Assembly (NCBI GenBank): GCA_964639525.1
Contig: CAZXDS010000221.1
Location: forward strand, 1-5,301
Length of the DNA: 5,301 nucleotides
Source of the DNA: CAZXDS01 sp964639525
GTDB lineage: Bacteria; Bacteroidota; Ignavibacteria; Ignavibacteriales; Melioribacteraceae
Reading direction: 5' to 3'
Part shown: positions 1 through 5,301 of the stretch, piece after piece
How positions within the stretch are numbered: the stretch's first letter is position 1
Layout of the letters: every line of letters starts with the position of its first letter
Notes under the pieces: model-generated
What the model was told of the DNA's origin: nothing
The model's input: only the letters and a program-made list of their open reading frames with translations
Databases searched by the model: none
Made by a program: the position numbers and the translations under genes

Positions 1-40
1 ATAGCACTTTTAAAATTTCCCACCAATAGATATACATTAG

Positions 41-769
41 TTAAAAATTATTTTTCCCCAAATAATTAATAATATCAAATCCAATTTTCTCCTCTGTAAA
101 AAATGGCTCACCATATTTAACGCCGATTTGTGAACCGAAAAATTTTGCACGTGCTTCAATAAATTCGAGAAAATCCGGTTTACTAATAAATGTTTCCGGC
201 TCGCTGCTTTTCGGGTTATAAAATTGAGATGAAAAGGCTTTAATCGCTTCCATTTTATCCATAAAAAAATCACTAATATCAATTATAACATTAGGTTCAA
301 AAGTGTATGCTTGAAAGTAGTACAATAATTTATCAGGTCTGAATGAAGTCAATTCGATATTATCGGTAGTATTTTTATAATTTTTAACTCCGCTGAAAAA
401 GTATGCTTGTTTAATTATTTTGCTGACTGCAATATGATCAGGATGGCGGTCGTTAAAATATGGTGCAAAAATAACGGTTGGTTTGTACTCTCTGATTTTA
501 TCGATTGCCAAAGCTATTGAAGTCTCATTAACTTTGAGTTTACCGTCCGGAAGGTTAAAATTATCTCGATAAGAAATTCCTAATATTTTACCGGAATTTG
601 CAGCCTCAGTTTGTCTATCGGCAATAGTTCCGCGTGTGCCCATTTCCCCTTTTGTAAAATCAATTATACCAACACTAAAATTATTTTTTGTAAGATTTTT
701 TATAGTTCCCCCAACACCGAGTTCGGCATCATCAGGATGAGCGGCAAAAATTAGAGCATCCAATTTCAT
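41..769 (-). CDS. bshB1: Bacillithiol biosynthesis deacetylase BshB1 (GlcNAc-malate deacetylase, LmbE/PIG-L family)
   Basis: A 242-residue cytoplasmic zinc hydrolase predicted to remove the acetyl group from N-acetylglucosaminyl-malate, giving glucosaminyl-malate, the second step of bacillithiol synthesis. The LmbE/PIG-L signature AHPDDAELG is at residues 10-18. By family analogy H11 and D14 plus H112 of the RHPDH motif (108-112) bind zinc, and D13 is the general base. The segments KGEMGTRG (40-47) and NLPDG (72-76) are typical of the BshB1 subgroup rather than of general LmbE proteins. The length is normal for BshB1, so the gene looks complete. The ATG at 769 is preceded by AAAGGAAA (782-775) at a spacing of 5 nt, which supports this start. 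It is transcribed divergently from the large surface-protein gene; the ligase (BshC) and glycosyltransferase (BshA) genes are not in the window. The product could act on a related sugar substrate, but BshB1 is by far the best fit. Confidence 0.9.
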   Translation of the reverse strand: MKLDALIFAAHPDDAELGVGGTIKNLTKNNFSVGIIDFTKGEMGTRGTIADRQTEAANSGKILGISYRDNFNLPDGKLKVNETSIALAIDKIREYKPTVIFAPYFNDRHPDHIAVSKIIKQAYFFSGVKNYKNTTDNIELTSFRPDKLLYYFQAYTFEPNVIIDISDFFMDKMEAIKAFSSQFYNPKSSEPETFISKPDFLEFIEARAKFFGSQIGVKYGEPFFTEEKIGFDIINYLGKNNF

Positions 770-922
770 TTAAGTTTCCTTTAAATTATTTAATCTGTAT
801 TTTAATGTAAAATAACGTTAAATTCAATTTCAAATATTTCTTCTCAGTAAAATTGTTTCACATAATTATTAAAGAATTACTTAAAATATTCGATAATAAA
901 TATAAGCTTCTTAGAAAGAATT

Positions 923-945
923 ATTTTTTATGCGGCATAACAAAT
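923..945. promoter_or_regulatory. Imperfect 23-bp palindrome, possible operator
   Basis: A perfect core, TTATGC-G-GCATAA (928-940), is extended outward by ATTT (923-926) and AAAT (942-945), so 10 of 11 arm positions match around a single central base. With a one-base spacer it makes a poor RNA hairpin but a good binding site for a dimeric regulator. It lies 11 bp before the GGAGG ribosome-binding site of the surface-protein gene, where a bound repressor could block transcription. No regulator is encoded nearby and the cognate family is unknown. In such AT-rich DNA chance cannot be excluded, although the GC-containing core makes it less likely. Confidence 0.3.
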
Positions 946-956
946 CTTTTATATAC

Positions 957-961
957 GGAGG
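957..961 (+). promoter_or_regulatory. Strong Shine-Dalgarno GGAGG that fixes the start of the surface-protein gene
   Basis: GGAGG lies 5 nt before the ATG at 967. The reading frame is open back to a TTG at 853, but the ATG with this site is immediately followed by a clean signal peptide. The longer reading would bury that signal behind 38 lysine-rich residues. The site is unusually G-rich for its surroundings, which suggests efficient translation. Confidence 0.85.
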
Positions 962-966
962 TCGAT

Positions 967-3372
967 ATGAATAGACTTTTTTCATTTTTTTTAACTCTTT
1001 CCTGTTTATTATTTGCGAGTAATTTAATTTTCGCTTCTGATTCTGTTTCAGTAGCTCCGGGTTTACCGGGAATTTCTACAACTCAAAATACAACTATTAA
1101 TTTGCCCATTAATATTAATGGTGTAACAAGCAGCAGTGCCATTATCACAGGATTGGGGAGTGATGTAAATACTTTTTCCGCTCCGCCTCAATTAAGCGGC
1201 AGATATTATGCCGGTACGTTTGTAGGCTCGGTTGACGGTTCGGCTGCACAATTTTATTGCATTGATATTGGGCATCATTTACAGTTTAATTCGGCTTATG
1301 AAGCCGGGGGCAATACGAATTCAAAAATCACTTATATTTTAAACAATTATTTCCCGCACAAAAGTTTTCCTTATACAGGTTCGTTGAGTAACAAAAAGGA
1401 AGAAGCAGGAGCAGTACAAGCTGCTATATGGTGGTTTTCTGATGGCTTGAATACAGATGATATATTAAATACTTCAGACAATAGCAACGAAACATTAAAA
1501 AACCGTGCCTTTGAAATTATTGCGGATGCAGATGCCAACGCTCACGATGTGAAACCTGTTCAGACTCTTGTGATAAATATTCCCGAAGGACAATCATTTG
1601 CAACGGGAACTCCGATACAATTTTATGTTGAAACTTATAATGAAGATAATTCGCCGGTAAGCGGAGTTGAGATTTCAGTGTCTGTAACTGACGGTTCATT
1701 ATCTCAAACTTCGGTAACAACAAATGCTGCGGGTGTTGCCGGACCAATTACATTAACTCCGAGCGGTGCTTCAACAACAATAACTGCAAACGGCGTGATT
1801 ACTATTCCGCAAGGAACAACATTCCATAATGTTGCGCATCCTGATGCAAGACAGGAACTTGTTATTGCAACTCCGGTTATTGCGGAAAAGGAAATTACGG
1901 AATCTTTAAATTGGTACGATGATATTGATTTATCGGTTGAAAAAACTTCAAACCAAATAACAGTTAAAGATGGTGATATTGTTATTTATCAAGTTACAGT
2001 TACAAATGATGGACAGACCACAGCCACAGGTGTAAAGGTTTCTGATATCCTTCCCGATATTTTAACTTTTAATTCAGCTAATGGTGATTATGATAAGGAT
2101 TCCGGAGTTTGGAATGTAGGCGAAGTTCCCGAAAATTCAAGTGTAACTTTGGAAATTAATACTACAGTAAGCTTTGGTAATACAGGAGCAACAACATTCA
2201 ATTTTGGACAGGCTGCTGATTATAATCTTTTTGTACTTCACGATTTATTCCAACCGTCGTCCGATACGGAGGGGAAACTTGCTGTCGGGCATGATGCCGA
2301 GCTTTCAAATTACAGTGTCGGTGATAAACTTCCGCCTAATTCAGGCGATGTATTAGTTGTAGGCAGAAAATTGACTTACCACAGCGGTCGCGTATTTAAC
2401 GGAGCTGTTGTTTATGGTAGATTTATTGACAGCACACGTTGGAATCTTGCTGATCAAGGAATTAGAAAAGATACGGTAATTGATTTTCAAGCAGCAAAGC
2501 AATATTTAAAAAATTTATCAAATCAAATTTCTACACTCGCAGAAACAGGAGTGGATTCTATGATTTTTACTCACTTAAAGTTGGTGGGTGAAGATCCTGA
2601 TTTAAATGTATTTAATGTTAGTGTGGAAAATATTAATAATTCTACAAATTTTACTATTGATGTGCCCGATAATTCTGTTACACTTGTAAATATTGTTGGT
2701 GCTAATAGAGATACAGTTAGTTGGAGCGGAGGTTTTGTCGTAAACAGTGACAGCGGATTGAGTGATCCTAATTACACAAACCTGCTTCTTAATTTTAATA
2801 AAACGAAATTTATTCATATTTCAGATATTGGAATCCTCGGTTCAATACTTGCTCCATGGGCAACGCTTGATTATCCACACGGAGTTATCAGAGGGCAGGT
2901 GATTGTGAAAAATATGTTCGGTGCAGGACAGTTCAATTATGTTCCTTTTACAGGGAGTATTACAAGAGATACCACAATAACAAATTTTGCATCGTTAATT
3001 GAATCAACGCAGCCGGATATCAATCCCGGGAATAATAGCGGTATTAATCAAGTAATTACAGATAATATCACAGATGTTGGAAACGGAGAACAAGGAAGTA
3101 TAATTCCTAAGAAATATTTCTTATATCAAAATTATCCAAACCCGTTTAATCCTTCAACGACTGTTGTTTATGATATTCCCAAAGCAGGTTTTGTTCAACT
3201 GAAGGTTTATAATATTCTTGGAGTTGAAATTACAACATTAGTTAACCGATATCAGCAATCCGGTCAATATCAAACAAACTTTGATGCTTCAAAATTATCG
3301 ACCGGTGTTTATCTCATCACTTTGAGAAGCGGCAATTTTATTTCGAGCAAAAAGATGATTTTGCTGAAATAA
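967..3372 (+). CDS. T9SS-secreted surface adhesin: thioester (TQXA) domain, Ig-like stalk, DUF11 split by a choice-of-anchor A domain
   Basis: An 801-residue exported protein, predicted to be attached at the cell surface and to bind host cells, other cells or a substrate. Signal peptide: residues 1 to about 24. Thioester/TQXA-type domain: about 75-190, with the nucleophile motif FYCID (C98) and the partner motif VQAAIWW (Q151). In Gram-positive adhesins these residues form an internal Cys-Gln thioester that reacts with surface amines. Ig-like region: about 196-312, ending in PQGTTF and QELVIA as in other TQXA proteins. DUF11: starts about 319 (DLSVEKTS) and seems to resume at about 669-697 (TNFASL, QPDINPGNN). 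Between these lies a choice-of-anchor A domain (about 408-664; GKLAVGHDA, GDVLVVGRKL, NGAVVYG, GSILAPWA, RGQVIVKN). T9SS type A sorting tail: about 715-801 (QNYPNPFNPST, VYNILG, LSTGVYLI, KMILLK). The start is set by GGAGG and the signal peptide. The gene is followed by an intrinsic terminator and is probably monocistronic. The domain calls rest on motif recognition; the ligand is unknown. Confidence 0.88.
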   Translation: MNRLFSFFLTLSCLLFASNLIFASDSVSVAPGLPGISTTQNTTINLPININGVTSSSAIITGLGSDVNTFSAPPQLSGRYYAGTFVGSVDGSAAQFYCIDIGHHLQFNSAYEAGGNTNSKITYILNNYFPHKSFPYTGSLSNKKEEAGAVQAAIWWFSDGLNTDDILNTSDNSNETLKNRAFEIIADADANAHDVKPVQTLVINIPEGQSFATGTPIQFYVETYNEDNSPVSGVEISVSVTDGSLSQTSVTTNAAGVAGPITLTPSGASTTITANGVITIPQGTTFHNVAHPDARQELVIATPVIAEKEITESLNWYDDIDLSVEKTSNQITVKDGDIVIYQVTVTNDGQTTATGVKVSDILPDILTFNSANGDYDKDSGVWNVGEVPENSSVTLEINTTVSFGNTGATTFNFGQAADYNLFVLHDLFQPSSDTEGKLAVGHDAELSNYSVGDKLPPNSGDVLVVGRKLTYHSGRVFNGAVVYGRFIDSTRWNLADQGIRKDTVIDFQAAKQYLKNLSNQISTLAETGVDSMIFTHLKLVGEDPDLNVFNVSVENINNSTNFTIDVPDNSVTLVNIVGANRDTVSWSGGFVVNSDSGLSDPNYTNLLLNFNKTKFIHISDIGILGSILAPWATLDYPHGVIRGQVIVKNMFGAGQFNYVPFTGSITRDTTITNFASLIESTQPDINPGNNSGINQVITDNITDVGNGEQGSIIPKKYFLYQNYPNPFNPSTTVVYDIPKAGFVQLKVYNILGVEITTLVNRYQQSGQYQTNFDASKLSTGVYLITLRSGNFISSKKMILLK

Positions 3373-3400
3373 AAATAATCACTTCAATTTCTATTTGAAA

Positions 3401-3433
3401 AGAGTACTCAATTTATTGGGTGCTCTTTTTTTT
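3401..3433 (+). terminator. Rho-independent terminator of the surface-protein gene
   Basis: An 11-bp stem (3401-3411 with 3416-3426, two G-U pairs) closes a TTTA loop and runs directly into a tract of T ending at 3433. It starts 29 nt after the stop codon. It should end the surface-protein transcript and separate it from the lipoprotein gene, which therefore needs its own promoter in the roughly 37 bp before its ATG or depends on read-through. Confidence 0.88.
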
Positions 3434-3470
3434 ATCTTTATAAATACAAAAATTATTATTGGTAGTTTTA

Positions 3471-4514
3471 ATGAATTTTATAAAGATCTTTTTAATTGCA
3501 ATTATGTTGGTTGGCTGTACGAAGGAAAATCAGTCAATAAGTCAAGAATATGAGAATGTAAAAATTCTTCATGATACAAAAGTTAAACTGCTTTCATTAA
3601 AAGGCGATGTTGCGAAGCGTTCAAATGAATTTTCAGGGCTTGCTTGGTACAAAGATAATTTGATAATGTTGCCGCAATATGCGGGTCGTGATTCAACCGA
3701 TGGTGGAGGGTTTTTATTTTCGATTGCGAAAAAAAGAATTTTAGATTTTATCAACGGAAATGATACTTCCCCGATTGATGCAAAAAAGATAAAATTTGTT
3801 ACAACGGGTCTTGAAAAATATAACAACATCGGTTCCGGTTATGAGGCAATTGGCTTTGACGGCAACAAGGTTTACGTTACAATTGAATCTAATAAAGGCA
3901 GCGAAACAATTGGGAATTTAGTCTTTGGAAATTATAATGAAACGAAAAATAAAATTACTCTTGAATCTTCATCATTAAAAATAATAAAAGCTCAGTCCGG
4001 CATTTTCAATTTAAGCGAAGAGGCATTGTTAATAACCAAAAACAATGTGGTAACATTTCACGAAGCGAACGGATTAAATGTAAATACAAATCCGGTTGTT
4101 CATTTATTTGATAAAAATTTAGACTTTAATAAAACAATTCCTTTCCCACATATTGAATATCGCATAACCGATGCTACAAGTATCGGGAGTGATTCCACTT
4201 TTTGGGTGATGAATTATTTTTGGACAGGTGATGAAAAATCATTAAAACCTGCTAATGATAGTTTGGTTATTAAATATGGAATTAGTGAATCAAACAAAAA
4301 CAATCCGGCAATTGAAAGAATTATTGAATTGAAATATTCTGAGAATACAATTTCATTTACAAACCGGCAGCCGATTTATCTTGATATTACAAACAATTCA
4401 AACGGAAGAAATTGGGAAGGCATTGTTAAGCTTGATAGTTTGGGATTTTTAATTACGACGGACAAATTCCCAACTTCGCTGTTGGGTTTTGTGCCACTAA
4501 CAAAAATTCAATGA
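3471..4514 (+). CDS. Lipoprotein with a predicted beta-propeller, resembling the phytase-type 'esterase-like'/SdiA-regulated group
   Basis: A 347-residue lipoprotein of unknown function. Residues 1-15 form a short signal ending in the lipobox LVGC, so C16 would be lipidated and the mature protein held in the envelope; an alternative in-frame TTG at 3459 only adds four residues and is less likely. The body has no further membrane segment. Similar short motifs recur: EFSGLAW (53-59), GYEAIGF (123-129), SEEALLI (182-188), ITDATSI (232-238) and NWEGIVKL (314-321). An acidic residue, small residues and a hydrophobic strand spaced this way are characteristic of propellers of the esterase-like phytase (PF13449-like) and SdiA-regulated families, where acidic residues line the central channel. 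The family assignment is by style only and no catalytic activity is claimed. No convincing Shine-Dalgarno precedes the ATG (only GGTAG at 3461-3465), unlike the two genes to its left. It lies after a terminator and converges with the next gene. Confidence 0.8.
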   Translation: MNFIKIFLIAIMLVGCTKENQSISQEYENVKILHDTKVKLLSLKGDVAKRSNEFSGLAWYKDNLIMLPQYAGRDSTDGGGFLFSIAKKRILDFINGNDTSPIDAKKIKFVTTGLEKYNNIGSGYEAIGFDGNKVYVTIESNKGSETIGNLVFGNYNETKNKITLESSSLKIIKAQSGIFNLSEEALLITKNNVVTFHEANGLNVNTNPVVHLFDKNLDFNKTIPFPHIEYRITDATSIGSDSTFWVMNYFWTGDEKSLKPANDSLVIKYGISESNKNNPAIERIIELKYSENTISFTNRQPIYLDITNNSNGRNWEGIVKLDSLGFLITTDKFPTSLLGFVPLTKIQ

Positions 4515-4599
4515 TACAAATAATTAAGTAATAAGATTTCTCGTTATTTAATTTACTGCAAATTCGAAGTAACAAAATAAAATTGATTAGTGATTGAGT

Positions 4600-5031
4600 C
4601 TATTTTTTATTCACTCTAATTGGAAGAGGCATGGAAAATGGCATGCTGATTTTTCCTCCAAACCGACTTTTACCGGGAGTAAATTTTAATTTATTTAAAT
4701 AGGCTGCTAAAATGGAATCAATTTTACGGGAATTACTTTTTCGTAAAAATTTAGTACACCGTACTATGCCGTTAGTATCAATTACGGCTTCAACAACTAT
4801 CCTATGTCCATTAACAGTAGAAAAAGTATCAGGAAGAATAGCTTCGGTAATTTCACTGTCAATTTCTGTGATAGTTTTTAAAGGCATCGGTGTTTCTCCC
4901 CCAAATCCACACACTTTATCCCATACATGTATAACACTGTCACAATAAGTAGAATTTTGAGCGTTTAAATTCAAATAAGTTAAAATGAAAAAGAAAAGTA
5001 TAAAAATTATTCTGTTCTTTTTATTAAGCAT
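4600..5031 (-). CDS. Small exported protein with a TonB C-terminal-like domain
   Basis: A 143-residue protein. Residues 1-24 are a signal peptide (LNKKNR, then a long I/L/F run, then NLNA before Q25). Residues about 62-140 match the pattern of the TonB C-terminal domain: a strand with IVVEAVIDTNGIV (78-90), a helix with KIDSILAAYLNKLKF (103-117), TPG at 118-120 and a closing strand ending PLPIRV (135-140). A true TonB has a retained N-terminal membrane anchor and a proline-rich linker; both are missing, so it probably does not transduce proton-motive force. It is more likely one of the periplasmic or secreted stand-alone TonB-C-like proteins common in this phylum, with a binding role that is not known. 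Cysteines at 30 and 41, just after the signal, could form a disulfide; a third is at 92. The ATG has only a weak AAAGA upstream. The gene lies 17 bp after the stop codon of a related copy and is probably co-transcribed with it. Confidence 0.8.
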   Translation of the reverse strand: MLNKKNRIIFILFFFILTYLNLNAQNSTYCDSVIHVWDKVCGFGGETPMPLKTITEIDSEITEAILPDTFSTVNGHRIVVEAVIDTNGIVRCTKFLRKSNSRKIDSILAAYLNKLKFTPGKSRFGGKISMPFSMPLPIRVNKK

Positions 5032-5048
5032 ATCTTTATTATCTATAA

Positions 5049-5301
5049 TTAGTCATTTGCTTTTTTACCAATTGGAAATGGAAAAATTATTTGCGAACCT
5101 ATTTTTTCTCCGGTTCGTGTTGTTCCTGAAATAAATTTTAATTTACTAATATAATCGGTTACTATAGAATCAATTCTCTGCTTTTTGCTTGATTTCAAAA
5201 TTGTAGGTTGCTTTACAATTCCATTAGTATCAACAAAAACTCTAATAAATAACAGCGATTCGGGGTCAAAATTAAGATTACAAAAAACAACACGTTAAGA
5301 G
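5049..5301 (-). pseudogene. Interrupted tandem copy of the TonB C-terminal-like gene (partial at window edge)
   Basis: Reading leftward from 5294 to the stop at 5049-5051 gives 81 codons without a break. They contain FVDTNGIV, RIDSIVTDYISKLKF and FPFPIGKK, which align without gaps to the TonB-C-like gene at 4600-5031 (about 25 of 56 positions identical by my hand count). The frame meets a stop at 5297-5295, and there is no ATG, GTG or TTG start before the conserved core, so as written the gene cannot begin normally. A single-base gain or loss in the T6 run (A6 at 5282-5287 on the plus strand) would join the core to a frame open to the window edge. With one extra T the joined sequence reads LNVLFFCNLNFD, which looks like the end of a signal peptide. 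The interruption may therefore be a real frameshift or a homopolymer error. Only four bases lie beyond the stop, so the 5' part cannot be judged. Homology is clear; pseudogene status is uncertain. Confidence 0.5.

Noticed and set aside
853..966. Longer surface protein starting at TTG 853
   Set aside because: It would put 38 lysine-rich residues before a good signal peptide, has no ribosome-binding site, and ignores the GGAGG-ATG pair at 957-969.
770..966. Promoters for the divergent pair
   Set aside because: No Bacteroidota-type TAnnTTTG box was found (only the near match AATATTTG on the minus strand near 829-838) and no credible -35/-10 pair with proper spacing; AT-rich hexamers here are not informative.
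1921..2170. Isopeptide-forming SpaA/CnaB-type domain as an alternative for residues 319-402
   Set aside because: The order GD-x-V-x-Y, TNDG, VSDILP and GVWNVG is that of DUF11; no convincing Lys-Asn-Glu triad can be assigned by eye.
1517..2817. Open frames of 60-76 codons overlapping the surface-protein gene in other frames
   Set aside because: They have no ribosome-binding site and unnatural composition, and they lie within a confidently coding frame.
3459..3470. TTG start at 3459 for the lipoprotein
   Set aside because: It adds only MVVL before a normal lipoprotein signal; the ATG at 3471 gives a standard-length signal with the lipobox cysteine at position 16.
4522..4553. AT-only 11-bp stem (4522-4532 with 4543-4553) between the convergent genes, possible bidirectional terminator
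   Set aside because: It is almost entirely A-T with two wobble pairs, has a 10-nt loop, and no T tract follows on either strand; too weak to call.
1..5301. CRISPR array, tRNA, rRNA, insertion sequence or phage features
   Set aside because: No regularly spaced direct repeats, no tRNA-like cloverleaf or rRNA segment, and no transposase or integrase motifs were seen on either strand.

Overview
The window is AT-rich and gene-dense, and looks like a chromosomal segment from the Bacteroidota/Chlorobiota/Ignavibacteriota group. The best marker is the C-terminal tail of the largest protein (QNYPNPFNPST..., ...VYNILG..., ...STGVYLITLRSG..., KMILLK). This is a type IX secretion system (T9SS) sorting domain in the form typical of Ignavibacteria and close relatives. 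A bacillithiol-type deacetylase gene fits the same group. This is inference from protein style; no rRNA or tRNA is present to confirm it.

Layout: (1) 41-769, minus strand, bshB1-like deacetylase for bacillithiol synthesis. (2) 770-966, a divergent intergenic region without a recognisable consensus promoter; it holds an imperfect 23-bp palindrome at 923-945 and a strong GGAGG ribosome-binding site. (3) 967-3372, plus strand, an 801-residue secreted surface protein. (4) 3401-3433, a clear intrinsic terminator. (5) 3471-4514, plus strand, a 347-residue lipoprotein that looks like a beta-propeller. (6) 4515-4599, a short convergent gap. (7) 4600-5031, minus strand, a small exported protein with a TonB C-terminal-like domain. 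(8) 5049-5301, minus strand, a paralogue of gene 7 whose frame is interrupted near the window edge.

The notable object is the 801-residue protein. Its N-terminal third carries the two signatures of a Cys-Gln internal thioester (TQXA) domain, the covalent 'chemical harpoon' fold best known from Gram-positive adhesins. Here the export label is a T9SS tail instead of LPXTG. Behind it lies an Ig-like stalk, then a DUF11 domain that appears to be split in two by an inserted 'choice-of-anchor A' adhesive domain. A T9SS-delivered, covalently binding adhesin with a nested domain is the most plausible new biology in the window.

The genes do not form one obvious pathway. The deacetylase is cytoplasmic thiol metabolism, while all the others are predicted to be exported (adhesin, lipoprotein, small TonB-C-like proteins). 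The terminator separates the adhesin from the lipoprotein gene, and the two TonB-C-like copies are a tandem pair on the opposite strand.
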